DNA from: Microbacterium sp. LWO12-1.2
Lineage (GTDB): Bacteria; Actinomycetota; Actinomycetes; Actinomycetales; Microbacteriaceae
Length of the DNA: 64,000 bases
Reading direction: 5' to 3'
Assembly: GCF_040675875.1 (NCBI RefSeq)
Contig: NZ_JBEGII010000001.1
Location: 3,906,001 to 3,970,000 of the forward strand
The notes beneath the pieces are model-generated. The model did no database searches, had not been told where the DNA came from, and saw only the letters and a list, made by a program, of their open reading frames with translations. This document shows positions 52,403-60,617 of this stretch, one piece after another; the first letter of the stretch is position 1, and each line of letters begins with the position of its first letter. Position numbers and translations under genes: made by a program.

Positions 52403-54985
52403 TCAGAGGAATCCGAGCTCCTGGGCCCTCGCGACCGCCCCGTTCCGGTTCGCGACCTCGAGCTTTCGGTAGATGTGCGCCGTGTGCGTCTTGATCGTGT
52501 TGACCGAGACGAAGCAGCGCGCGGCGAGTTCGGTGTTCGTCATGCGCGAGGGAAGGTAGGCGAGAATCTCGAGTTCGCGGTCGGTGAGCTGCTCGGCCAG
52601 TTGCGGCGACACCCTGCGGAGCTGACGGTTCTGCTGAGACCGCCGCAGGACGGTGGCGCGGAATCCCGATGGCACGCCGGGAAGCTCGGCGACCATGCGG
52701 ATGATCGCCGGGTCGATGCGGGCGAACAGCGCGACGAGGTCGTGGGCTTCGGCCCTGGCGAGTGCCTCGGACAGCAGACGGTGAGCCGTGGTCGTGTCGT
52801 GCTCTGCATGGGCGATCCAGGCGAGGAGGACGAGCCGCTCGACCGACTCCCGCGGCATCGCAGGGGTCGACGCGGTGACCGCGGCGAGGTGCTCCCTGGC
52901 GGCGCCGGGACGGCACGTGGCGAGCATAGTGGCCACGGTTTCCACGGCGAGCGGTGTCCATCCGTCCGTACGGATCACGTTCTCGCCGGGCAGCTGCGTG
53001 GCCGGGGCCGTGCCTTGAGCGCGTCGCGTCCTCGACGCCTCCGCGCGCAAGGCGACATCGACGATCGGAGGCGGTCGGCCGGTGCTCGGCGGTTGCGGAG
53101 GTCGGTCATCGCCGGGGTCGGCGAGCACACGGATGAGGTGCGCGATCCAGAGCAGTTGTGTGCGCCGGTTGGACTCGGCGCGAACCGTTCCCTCGTGAAG
53201 ATACAGAGCGGCGCCCTGCGGCTCTCCGCGTTCGACGGCGACCAGGGCCGCAGCCAGATAGGCGTCAGCCGGTGCGGGGTGGGCGAGCAGCTGCGCATCG
53301 CTCGCGAGCTCCAGTGCTTCGTTCGCGAGAGCGCCGGCGGTGACCAGGCTTCCGGTCCAGGCATCGAGAAGAGCCATCGAGCCCAGCAGGTGCACCCGGT
53401 ACGGCGAGTACTGGGCACCGGGTCCCGCGAGCGCGTCGACGAACCAGCGCCGCGCGCGTGTGAAGTCTCCGGCAAGGAAGTGGGCGCGGCCGCCGGACGT
53501 GCGGGTCAGTGTGTGCAGGAACGCGGGCTGGGTGAGGCCGAGCAGGTCCGGCGGTTCCCACGGCTCGTCCTGTCGCAGCAGGTGCATCGCCGTCTTCGCC
53601 GCCCGCAACGCCACCTCGGGGCCGGAGTGGAACTGCACGGTGGCGGCGAGGTACGCGTGCACGACGGCCGATTGCGGTGCGGTGAGTCCGGGGCGCGAGG
53701 CCTGCCCGCGCAGCACATCCTCACCTCGGGTGGCGTCGCCGCTCATCCCCAGCACGATCCCGCGGAGTATCTCCGCATCGGGCCGCGCGGCCCGAATCTC
53801 GGCCGGCACGGCATCCAGCCATCGGCTCACTGACAGCGTCCTGCTCTGCTCGAACACGTCACGTCCGCTGGCCAGGAGTAGATCGAGCACCCTGGTCCAT
53901 TCGTGGGCCCGCAGCAGATACTCGATCGCGGTGGAGAACTCGCCCTCGCTGTGGTGCCACTCCGCAGCCGCCACCAGGATGCGATGCTCCTCGTCGCCCT
54001 TCCGAGCGCGCAGCCGATAGTGCAGCAGGTCGCGGAACAGGTGGTGGAACCGGAACCACTCCTGGCGGTCATCCAGGGCGATGACGAACATCGAGTCATG
54101 CTGCAGCTCGTCGAGGAGCGCCGCGGCGTCGTCCACGCCCAGCACGGATTCGATGAGGTCGGCCGACATCCGATCGAATGCCGAGAGGCGAAGCAGCAGT
54201 TCACGGCGCTCGGGCATCTGCTGAGCCAGCGCCTGTTCGCTGAGGTACTCGGCGATCATGTGATCCGTGCCGCGCAGATGCCGGGCGAAGCGCTCGGGGT
54301 CGGAGCGGTCGCGCAGCCCCAGGCCCGTGAGCTGCACGCCGGCAGGCCACCCCTCGGTGCGCTCCATCACGGCCGACAACGTGGTGCTGCTCACGGGAGC
54401 GCCCACGATCCGCTCGAGCAGCGTGGCCGCGCTCTCCTCGTCGAGCGCCAGGTCGGACTGCCGAAGCTCCAGCAGCGAATGACGGAGCCGATGTCGGCTG
54501 CGACCGAAGTCGAGGTCGACGCGCGAGGAGAACACCATGTGGGTGTGTGCCGGGAGGTGATCGGCCAGCCACCAGAGGTCGGAGAGGATGGCCGCGTTCG
54601 ACACCGTGTGCAGGTCGTCGATGATCAACGTCATGCCCGGGTGCTCCCGGAAGACTGCCAGCAGTCCTTCGAGCGCGGACGTGCCGAGTGCTCCGTCGCT
54701 GAGCGCATGCGGAGTGCCCAGGTCTTGTCTTGCACCTGTCAGGGCGCTCAGGCCGGACACGAGTCTGCGGATGAACCGCTGCGGATCGTTGTCTGCTGCG
54801 TCGAGGTCCAACCAGACGAATCCGAGATCGCTGCGGGAGGTGACCCATTGCGACAGCAGCACGGTCTTCCCCGACCCCACAGGGGCGATGAGCGTGCTCA
54901 CGGGCGCGCCCAGTGCATCGTCGAGCCGGCGGCGCAGACGCGGCCGATCGACGGCGTGCACCGGCGTATGGGGGAGGACGGTCAT
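52403..54985 (-). CDS. MalT-type LuxR family regulator
   Basis: An 860-residue STAND ATPase regulator: Walker A APVGSGKT (34-41), Walker B LIIDDLHTV, a large TPR-rich middle, and a C-terminal LuxR helix-turn-helix (LTDRELEILAYLPSRMTNTE...VNTIKTHTAHIYRKLEV). The start is uncertain: ATG 54985 gives the usual N-terminus; ATG 55024 would add 13 hydrophobic residues; neither has a ribosome site. It lies upstream of and in line with the AI-2E-to-MFS operon and divergent from a small protein gene, so it likely controls both. Confidence 0.88.
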   Translation of the reverse strand: MTVLPHTPVHAVDRPRLRRRLDDALGAPVSTLIAPVGSGKTVLLSQWVTSRSDLGFVWLDLDAADNDPQRFIRRLVSGLSALTGARQDLGTPHALSDGALGTSALEGLLAVFREHPGMTLIIDDLHTVSNAAILSDLWWLADHLPAHTHMVFSSRVDLDFGRSRHRLRHSLLELRQSDLALDEESAATLLERIVGAPVSSTTLSAVMERTEGWPAGVQLTGLGLRDRSDPERFARHLRGTDHMIAEYLSEQALAQQMPERRELLLRLSAFDRMSADLIESVLGVDDAAALLDELQHDSMFVIALDDRQEWFRFHHLFRDLLHYRLRARKGDEEHRILVAAAEWHHSEGEFSTAIEYLLRAHEWTRVLDLLLASGRDVFEQSRTLSVSRWLDAVPAEIRAARPDAEILRGIVLGMSGDATRGEDVLRGQASRPGLTAPQSAVVHAYLAATVQFHSGPEVALRAAKTAMHLLRQDEPWEPPDLLGLTQPAFLHTLTRTSGGRAHFLAGDFTRARRWFVDALAGPGAQYSPYRVHLLGSMALLDAWTGSLVTAGALANEALELASDAQLLAHPAPADAYLAAALVAVERGEPQGAALYLHEGTVRAESNRRTQLLWIAHLIRVLADPGDDRPPQPPSTGRPPPIVDVALRAEASRTRRAQGTAPATQLPGENVIRTDGWTPLAVETVATMLATCRPGAAREHLAAVTASTPAMPRESVERLVLLAWIAHAEHDTTTAHRLLSEALARAEAHDLVALFARIDPAIIRMVAELPGVPSGFRATVLRRSQQNRQLRRVSPQLAEQLTDRELEILAYLPSRMTNTELAARCFVSVNTIKTHTAHIYRKLEVANRNGAVARAQELGFL

Positions 54986-55118
54986 CGCGATCAGGGTCAG
55001 TATCGCAGTGCCGACGCAGATCATCCAGAGGGGGTGAGGACGAGCCGCGCCGCGCGTCGCATCATGGGGGAGTCCGTCCGTGCCGCGTCGGCGATCGAGC
55101 GAGTCAGAGAGGTTCCCC

Positions 55119-55376
55119 ATGGTCCAGATCTTCGAGGTGATCGTCCGCGGGCACATGGGTGCGGATCTGGCCGATGCTCTCGACGGGTTCACCGTCACGG
55201 CCAGGCCGGGCGGGGTGACGAGCATCATCGGTCCGGTCGTCGACCAGCCGCGACTGCTGGGCCTGCTGGGAGCATTCGACGATCTGCATATCGAGGTGGT
55301 CTCGGTGAATCCGGTCGACAGCGCAGGGGAGAAGTCACCCGATGCGGGTGACGCCGCCGGATCACCCGCTCACTAG
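55119..55376 (+). CDS. Small conserved-looking protein (85 aa), ferredoxin-like candidate
   Basis: Begins FEVIVRGHMGADLADALDGF, then TSIIGPVVDQPRLLGLLGAF and LHIEVVSVNPVD. The strand-helix-strand spacing resembles ACT/ferredoxin-like domains seen beside LuxR-type regulators in actinobacteria, but I cannot name a family. The last 18 residues are a polar tail. AGAGAGG precedes the ATG; the longer frame from 55080 is unsupported. Divergent from the LuxR gene. Confidence 0.7.
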   Translation: MVQIFEVIVRGHMGADLADALDGFTVTARPGGVTSIIGPVVDQPRLLGLLGAFDDLHIEVVSVNPVDSAGEKSPDAGDAAGSPAH

Positions 55377-55419
55377 CTTCGGTGCTGGCACGCCCGTGTC
55401 CTGAGCAAAGGAGCTGCAC

Positions 55420-55800
55420 ATGAACATCTGGGATCTCGTCGGCTGGTTCTTCTGGTCCTTCGTCTTCATCTCCTATCTCATGGTCGTCTTCACGATCATC
55501 GGCGACATCTTCCGTGACAGCTCGCTGAACGGCTGGCTGAAGGCGGTGTGGATCATCTTCCTGGTCTTCCTGCCCTTCCTCACCGCGCTCGTCTATCTGA
55601 TCGCCCGGGGCCAGGGAATGGCCGAACGTCGGGCGGAGCAGATCGGTGCGTTGCAGGAGGCTCAGGCCGCCTACATCCGTCAGGCGGCCGGGAGTGCGTC
55701 GCCGGCCGACGACATCGCCAAGGCCAAGGGCCTGCTGGACTCCGGGGCGATCACTCCGAGCGAGTACGAGTCGTTGAAGGCGAAGGCTCTCGCACACTGA
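55420..55800 (+). CDS. PLDc_N / SHOCT domain membrane protein
   Basis: A 126-residue protein with two membrane segments (about 8-30 and 40-62) and a C-terminal SHOCT motif (IAKAKGLLDSGAITPSEYES). SHOCT domains are short oligomerisation modules. AAAGGAG precedes the ATG. The last 50 bases overlap the convergent DUF998-like gene. Confidence 0.85.
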   Translation: MNIWDLVGWFFWSFVFISYLMVVFTIIGDIFRDSSLNGWLKAVWIIFLVFLPFLTALVYLIARGQGMAERRAEQIGALQEAQAAYIRQAAGSASPADDIAKAKGLLDSGAITPSEYESLKAKALAH

Positions 55801-56887
55801 TGTCGGCGTCGGCGCGGTGGTCGGCGGATTCGTCGGCCATCGCCGCGGTGTTGCGCAGGAACAGCAGCAGCCAGGTGAAGATGATGAGGAATGCGATCAG
55901 TTCGACGGCGGTGAGGTTGTAGTACCCCGTCGCGAACAGCACGGCGATCACGACGATGCACAGCACCATCACATAGCCCAGCATCACGAAGACGCGGGGA
56001 GCGGTGGGGATGTTCCGCCGCAGTCCGATGATCAGTGCGACGAAGAGTACCGCCATCCCGGAGGCGACGGCGTTGTGGATGGCCAGGTATTCGTCGACCG
56101 GGAACAGTCCCACACACGCGAGCAGGATGCCGAGCACCAGGAGCTCGGTGCGGACGATCCGCCGCCCCCGCCGTTGCCTGTCGGTCGTCGCCGGTATGCC
56201 CGCGGTGCCGAAGTGGGCGATCGTGGTGACCAGCAGTCCGGCGATGATCACCGTGAGATTGAACGTCAGCGCGGAGATGTCATCCGAGATGCCCAGGGTG
56301 CTGAGGTTCTTCTTCCACCACTCCGGATCCGTCGCGCTGAGCATGCTGGCGCATACGCCGACAACCAGGAAGAGCATCAGCACGAGCGAGAGCAGCATCG
56401 GGGTCATGCTGGTGGCCGAGGCCACGGTCAGATACGCGGTGCAGGCGACCACGACCCCGGTCAGGAGCGCGGCGGACAACGGGAACACCACCGCTCCGAC
56501 GAAGCTGCTCTCCAGCACGTAGGCCGCTCCGATCCACCCCAGTAGTGCGATCACGCCGTGGGCGACGGCGACGCCTGCGACATCGAACCAGCGCATGCGG
56601 GGGAGCAGGCGCGAGTCCTCCTGCCCCCGTTCGGCCGTCGCTCTGCCCACGAACCAGCGCGCCACGACGAACACGACCACCGCGGTCAGGGCCGCGCCGA
56701 TCGCGGCGAACTGTCCGACCGATCCGGGACCGGCGATCGCGCGCGGGCCTCCGGCGAAGACGAGGAGCGCGATCGCTGCGGCGATGACGAACGCCACGGC
56801 GGCGACCAGCAGCGCGGCGGACTCCCGGGACTCTGCCGTGGAGGCGGGGCGCCGCAGGATCTGTCCGAGGGTGAGCCGCTCGGTCAC
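55751..56887 (-). CDS. DUF998-like polytopic membrane protein
   Basis: A 378-residue protein with about ten membrane segments. PEWWKKNLSTLG in a loop near 194-205 is the DUF998-like signature. The GTG start overlaps the stop of the DUF7144-like gene (GTGA). Function unknown. Its 3' end overlaps SHOCT by 50 bases on the other strand. Confidence 0.72.
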   Translation of the reverse strand: MTERLTLGQILRRPASTAESRESAALLVAAVAFVIAAAIALLVFAGGPRAIAGPGSVGQFAAIGAALTAVVVFVVARWFVGRATAERGQEDSRLLPRMRWFDVAGVAVAHGVIALLGWIGAAYVLESSFVGAVVFPLSAALLTGVVVACTAYLTVASATSMTPMLLSLVLMLFLVVGVCASMLSATDPEWWKKNLSTLGISDDISALTFNLTVIIAGLLVTTIAHFGTAGIPATTDRQRRGRRIVRTELLVLGILLACVGLFPVDEYLAIHNAVASGMAVLFVALIIGLRRNIPTAPRVFVMLGYVMVLCIVVIAVLFATGYYNLTAVELIAFLIIFTWLLLFLRNTAAMADESADHRADADISVREPSPSTTRTRSE

Positions 56888-57324
56888 ACGATGCTCCCGC
56901 GCTCGCTCGGCGATCGGCGCTCGGACAGTTCGTGACCGTGCGCGGTGAGTGCATAGATGATCAGGATGTCGATCGCGATGACGAGCACTGACCACCACGG
57001 CTGTACCGGCAGCAGGAGCAGCTGACTCGCGGCGTTGATCACGGCGAGGATGACCGCCACCACCCGGGCCCAGGTGGCGCCGCTGAAGAGAGCGAACGCG
57101 GTGAGGGTCAGCAGGCCGCCGACGACGACGCTCCACCATCCCCACCCGGTGCGGTCGAACAGGAACAGGTCTCCGTCGACCACGACGTACGAGGCCTGCG
57201 GGCCGAGGAGGATCACCAGGCCCTGCAGCAGCGTGAAGATCCCGCTGATCAGGATGATGACGCCGGCGAAGGCGGCCCACCCCGTCCAGGCGGATGATCC
57301 TGTCGAGTATCGGGTCGAGGACAT
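56884..57324 (-). CDS. DUF7144-like small membrane protein
   Basis: A 146-residue protein with four membrane segments (WAAFAGVIILISGIFTLLQG; WSVVVGGLLTLTAFALFSG; WARVVAVILAVINAASQL; WWSVLVIAIDILIIYALTAH), the layout of DUF7144 proteins common in actinobacteria. GGAGAGGTGGG precedes the ATG. Coupled to the DUF998-like gene. Confidence 0.78.
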   Translation of the reverse strand: MSSTRYSTGSSAWTGWAAFAGVIILISGIFTLLQGLVILLGPQASYVVVDGDLFLFDRTGWGWWSVVVGGLLTLTAFALFSGATWARVVAVILAVINAASQLLLLPVQPWWSVLVIAIDILIIYALTAHGHELSERRSPSERGSIV

Positions 57325-57489
57325 GATTCCCACCTCTCCGCCGGAGCTCCGGCGAGACGATGCGCAGGGTCCGATCCCCGCGCGCTCGCCGCGATTCTCG
57401 CGCCGTCCCCCGGGCGCCGCATCACCCGAAGCGAATGAGATCGGGCCGTGGTTCGTACCTCCTGGTCGAACCCGTTATGATGGCTAGGT

Positions 57490-57514
57490 GCATCCGTGCT
57501 TTCGGGTCGGATGC
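57490..57514. other. Leader hairpin before tRNA-Ser(GCT)
   Basis: GCATCCG (57490-57496) pairs with CGGATGC (57508-57514), ending two bases before the tRNA. TATGAT (57476-57481 region) is a likely -10 upstream. Confidence 0.5.
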
Positions 57515-57516
57515 CT

Positions 57517-57605
57517 GGAGACGTCGCATAGTCCGGCCGAGTGCACCACCCTGCTAAGGTGGAGTCCCCTCACGGGGACCAGGGGTTCAAATCCCCTCGT
57601 CTCCG
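57517..57605 (+). tRNA. tRNA-Ser (GCT)
   Basis: An 89-base class II tRNA: acceptor GGAGACG/CGTCTCC, anticodon loop CTGCTAA with anticodon GCT, long variable arm GTCCCCTCACGGGGAC, T-loop TTCAAAT; discriminator G. CCA is not encoded. Confidence 0.96.
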
Positions 57606-57615
57606 CAGAAAAATC

Positions 57616-57657
57616 AGGCACTTGATCCCTCGTTCTCCGAGTGGGCAAGTGCCTTTT
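57616..57657 (+). terminator. Terminator of tRNA-Ser(GCT)
   Basis: AGGCACTTG (57616-57624) pairs perfectly with CAAGTGCCT (57646-57654), followed by TTT. Confidence 0.8.
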
Positions 57658-57882
57658 CTGTTGTGCGAGATCTTCATCGGGGCTCGGCTCCTAGTTTGCT
57701 CCGGATCGTCGCTGAGTAGACCACGCGTCCGCCTTCTCCATCGTCGGAGGTGTGGACGCCTCCCCGACGTTCGGGGTGAGTGCGGCCGGGGCGCGCCGGA
57801 TTCGTGAGGTGAGGAGGCGGGGATGGACCGAGTCAGCTGCGGCATGATCGCGGCTGGGTCGATCGCATCACGATTTGGGTGA

Positions 57883-57960
57883 GTTTCATTTACATGCTTG
57901 ACAACGGCCCATATTGGAACGGATTATATCAAAATGAAACACATTTTCCATTGAATGAAA
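57883..57960 (+). promoter_or_regulatory. AT-rich promoter/operator of the peptide ABC operon
   Basis: TTGACA (57898-57903) with GATTAT (57922-57927, 18-base spacer) as a possible -10. It is framed by GTTTCATTT (57883-57891) and its inverted copy AAATGAAAC (57932-57940), with a further GAATGAAA at 57953-57960. The half-sites on both sides of the promoter suggest a regulator binding as a dimer of dimers; its gene is not in the window. Confidence 0.6.
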
Positions 57961-58009
57961 TCATGGACGCTGACAGTCAGACAACCCGATCACCCTGGAA
58001 GGAAGCCCG

Positions 58010-59587
58010 ATGAGAAGTCCTGCCCTTAGTCGCATTATTGCGGGAGCAGCTGCGGTAGTCGTCGCAACAGCAATGCTAGCCAGTTGTTCGAGTCCCGAGT
58101 CGAGTACGACCACGAAAGATCTCCGGTTCCAGCTTTTCCAAGCGCCGACCAGCTTCGACCCGTTCCACGCCGAGGGCGCAGCCGACGGCGAGATCGTGGG
58201 TCTGCACTTCCGTAGCCTCATCGCCAACGAGAGTCAGGAGTTCGTTCCGTCGCTCGCAAGTTCGTGGGAGTTCACGCCTGATGCCACATCGGTCACGTTC
58301 ACACTGGCTGAAACGAATTGGAGTGACGGGGAGCCCTTCACCGCTGATGACGTCGTCTACAGTCTGGAGACGTGGGCAGATCCGGCGACCGAATCACTGC
58401 ACGGTGGTGAGCTCGCGGGGGTCGTCGGATATGAGGAATTCGTGGCAGGTTCCGCACCCAGTGTCTCGGGAATCAAGGCCCTCGATGAAACGACGGTCCA
58501 GATTGATCTGACAGAACCAAGCGTCGTCTTCCTTTCCAATCTGCTCTACCTGAAGATCATTCCCGAACACATCTACGGGGAGATCGATTCGGCCGACTTC
58601 GCGGGCAACGAAGAGTTCCGTAGCCCTAGCGTGGGCATCGGTCCTTACATCTTCTCGCGATGGGTGGATGACGACCAGATCGAGTTCGTTCCGAATCCCG
58701 AAAGCCTCGAAGACCACCCTTTGGATCACATCTACGCTCAGTATCTGACTGGCGATGTTGCGCGCGCTCAGCTCCAGACCGGCGAGATCGATATTGCTCA
58801 GCTGGCCTCCGCTGACGTCGAGACGGTGCGACAGGAAGATGTGGTGGATGTCCAGGTCGGTCCGGGAATCGGCGCCATGGCTCTTTACAGCGCGCTCGAC
58901 AACGGGAAACTGGCCGATGCCCGCGTACGGCAGGCGATCTTGTACGCGATCGATCGCCAGGCGATCGTCGACAACGTTCTCAATGGGAACGGGAGGGTGC
59001 CCCAGTCGATGCTCTACACGCCGGAGTGGGCTACTCCCGATGATCTGATCGAGTTCGACTACGATCCTGAGAAGGCCAAGGAGTTGCTGGCTGACGCAGC
59101 GTGGGACGCCAGCACGGTCGTCTACTTGGATATCATCCCAGGCCAGCCGGACCGTGATGCGGTCATGAACGTCGTGCAGGGTCAGCTCGCTGCTGTCGGG
59201 ATCGATGCGCAGCTTCGCGCCTCTCAGCCGGCTCAGCTCACGGAGCTTGTCGAGAACAGAGAGTTCGATCTGCTGATTTCGATCATGGGATTGGTCGGTT
59301 CGGAGCCGGGGAACATCAACCGACGGTTCATGTGTGACGCGTCGTCGAACATCTCCGGCTACTGCAACCCAGAACTTGATGCGCTGCTGCTTCAAGGCGT
59401 CAAGACAGACGATCAGAGCGTGCGCGAGCCGATCTATCAAGAGGCCAACCGGATCCTCAACGCTGACCAACCGGCGATGCCGCTGTACGTGGAACAGCCT
59501 GCCTACGGATCGGCGAAGCGTGTCACTGGCTTCGACCCCGCAGTCGGGACGTTGAACGCTGCACAGCACTGGAACATCGCCGATTGA
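58010..59587 (+). CDS. Peptide-type ABC transporter substrate-binding lipoprotein (SBP_bac_5)
   Basis: Extracellular binding lipoprotein (525 aa) of the DppA/OppA family: lipobox MLASC with C26, then SFDPFHAEGAADGEIVGLHF, LAETNWSDGEPFTADDVVYSLE and ARVRQAILYAIDRQAIV, all typical. AAGGAAG precedes the ATG. It opens a five-gene transporter operon with an M81 peptidase. Codon use is visibly less GC-biased than in the genes left of 57.5 kb. Confidence 0.93.
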   Translation: MRSPALSRIIAGAAAVVVATAMLASCSSPESSTTTKDLRFQLFQAPTSFDPFHAEGAADGEIVGLHFRSLIANESQEFVPSLASSWEFTPDATSVTFTLAETNWSDGEPFTADDVVYSLETWADPATESLHGGELAGVVGYEEFVAGSAPSVSGIKALDETTVQIDLTEPSVVFLSNLLYLKIIPEHIYGEIDSADFAGNEEFRSPSVGIGPYIFSRWVDDDQIEFVPNPESLEDHPLDHIYAQYLTGDVARAQLQTGEIDIAQLASADVETVRQEDVVDVQVGPGIGAMALYSALDNGKLADARVRQAILYAIDRQAIVDNVLNGNGRVPQSMLYTPEWATPDDLIEFDYDPEKAKELLADAAWDASTVVYLDIIPGQPDRDAVMNVVQGQLAAVGIDAQLRASQPAQLTELVENREFDLLISIMGLVGSEPGNINRRFMCDASSNISGYCNPELDALLLQGVKTDDQSVREPIYQEANRILNADQPAMPLYVEQPAYGSAKRVTGFDPAVGTLNAAQHWNIAD

Positions 59588-59592
59588 GATCA

Positions 59593-59628
59593 GGGCTACT
59601 CTCCCCGCAACAGTGGGGAGAGTAGCCC
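59593..59628 (+). other. 14-bp perfect hairpin between SBP and permease genes
   Basis: GGGCTACTCTCCCC (59593-59606) and GGGGAGAGTAGCCC (59615-59628) with an 8-base loop, six bases after the SBP stop; no U tract. It probably caps the SBP message, leaving less for the membrane genes. Confidence 0.75.
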
Positions 59629-59663
59629 CACCCCCGCAAGTCGCGTATCAGAAGAGGTGAGGG

Positions 59664-60617
59664 TTGCTTTCATTTATCGCGAGACGTACGTTCTCGTCCC
59701 TGGTGGTCCTTCTCGTCGCCAGCGTCCTCATCTTCGCTCTGACCCGGATGATTCCCGGGGACCCGGTCAGCATGTACTTCGACCCGTTGAACTTCGTCGG
59801 CGACCGTGACGCTGCCATAGCCGCCAAGAGGGAGGAACTGGGCCTCAACGACCCGCTTCCGGTGCAGTACTTCGCATGGTTGCGCGAAGCACTGCAGGGG
59901 AACCTGGGCATCTCGATCCGATCCGGTCGTCCCGCCGGCGAACTGATCCTGAGTCGTCTCCCCGCCACTCTCTATCTGATGGGCATCAGCACGCTTATCG
60001 CCATCGTGGTCGGAGTCGGAGGCGGCATTCTCGCCGCGCTGAGGAAGAACACCATCTGGGACTACGCGGTGTCGTTTGCGAGCCTCGCGCTCATCTCCAT
60101 CCCCACGTTCTTCTTCGCGCTCCTCGGCATCTTCATCTTTGGGCTGACGTTGCACTGGTTGCCCACTGCGGGCATGGGGTCTCCCGGGGGCGGCTGGGTG
60201 GACTCCCTCAAGTATCTGGTTCTGCCCGCCGGCATCCTCGGCCTCGCCGCGTCCGCGGGGTACATCCGGTGGGCCCGTTCGAGCATGCTCGACGTGCTCA
60301 ACCAGGAGTACATGATCACTGCGAAATCGAAAGGGCTGCGGCCGGGGTACATCACGCTGCGACATGGGCTGCCCAACGCGATGATCCCGTTGGTCACGGT
60401 GATCGCCACCAGCATTCCGAGTCTTCTGGGTGGCGCGGTGATCATCGAGACGATCTTCGCGTGGCCTGGCACCGGTCGCCTGGCGGTCGAAGCGCTCACC
60501 AACCAGGATTACCCCGTCATCATCAGTTTCGTCATGCTGACGACCGTAGTCGTCTTGCTCTGCAACCTCGTCGCCGATGTTGCCTACGCCGCGATCGACC
60601 CGAGGATCAAGCTATGA
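59664..60617 (+). CDS. Peptide ABC transporter permease, DppB type
   Basis: A 317-residue permease: N-terminal segment, ALTRMIPGDPV, and EAA loop EYMITAKSKGLRPGYITLRHGLPNA (about 214-238, shortened). The TTG at 59664 with GAAGAGG six bases before it is the only good start. It ends YAAIDPRIKL, typical of DppB. Overlaps DppC by ATGA. Confidence 0.92.
   Translation: MLSFIARRTFSSLVVLLVASVLIFALTRMIPGDPVSMYFDPLNFVGDRDAAIAAKREELGLNDPLPVQYFAWLREALQGNLGISIRSGRPAGELILSRLPATLYLMGISTLIAIVVGVGGGILAALRKNTIWDYAVSFASLALISIPTFFFALLGIFIFGLTLHWLPTAGMGSPGGGWVDSLKYLVLPAGILGLAASAGYIRWARSSMLDVLNQEYMITAKSKGLRPGYITLRHGLPNAMIPLVTVIATSIPSLLGGAVIIETIFAWPGTGRLAVEALTNQDYPVIISFVMLTTVVVLLCNLVADVAYAAIDPRIKL

Larger units (their letters stand above)
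57606..58009. other. Gene-free stretch between tRNA-Ser(GCT) and the peptide ABC operon
   Basis: 404 bases without a supported gene. It holds the tRNA terminator (57616-57657), a small CCCCGA-cgt-TCGGGG hairpin (57772-57786), and from about 57870 a sharply AT-rich patch with promoter and operator-like repeats. Short open frames on both strands lack ribosome sites and family features. This is where base composition changes. Confidence 0.7.

Noticed and set aside
57655..57870. Short frames after tRNA-Ser(GCT) as a gene or integrase remnant
   Set aside because: No ribosome site, no family motif, and no repeat of the tRNA 3' end was found within the window.
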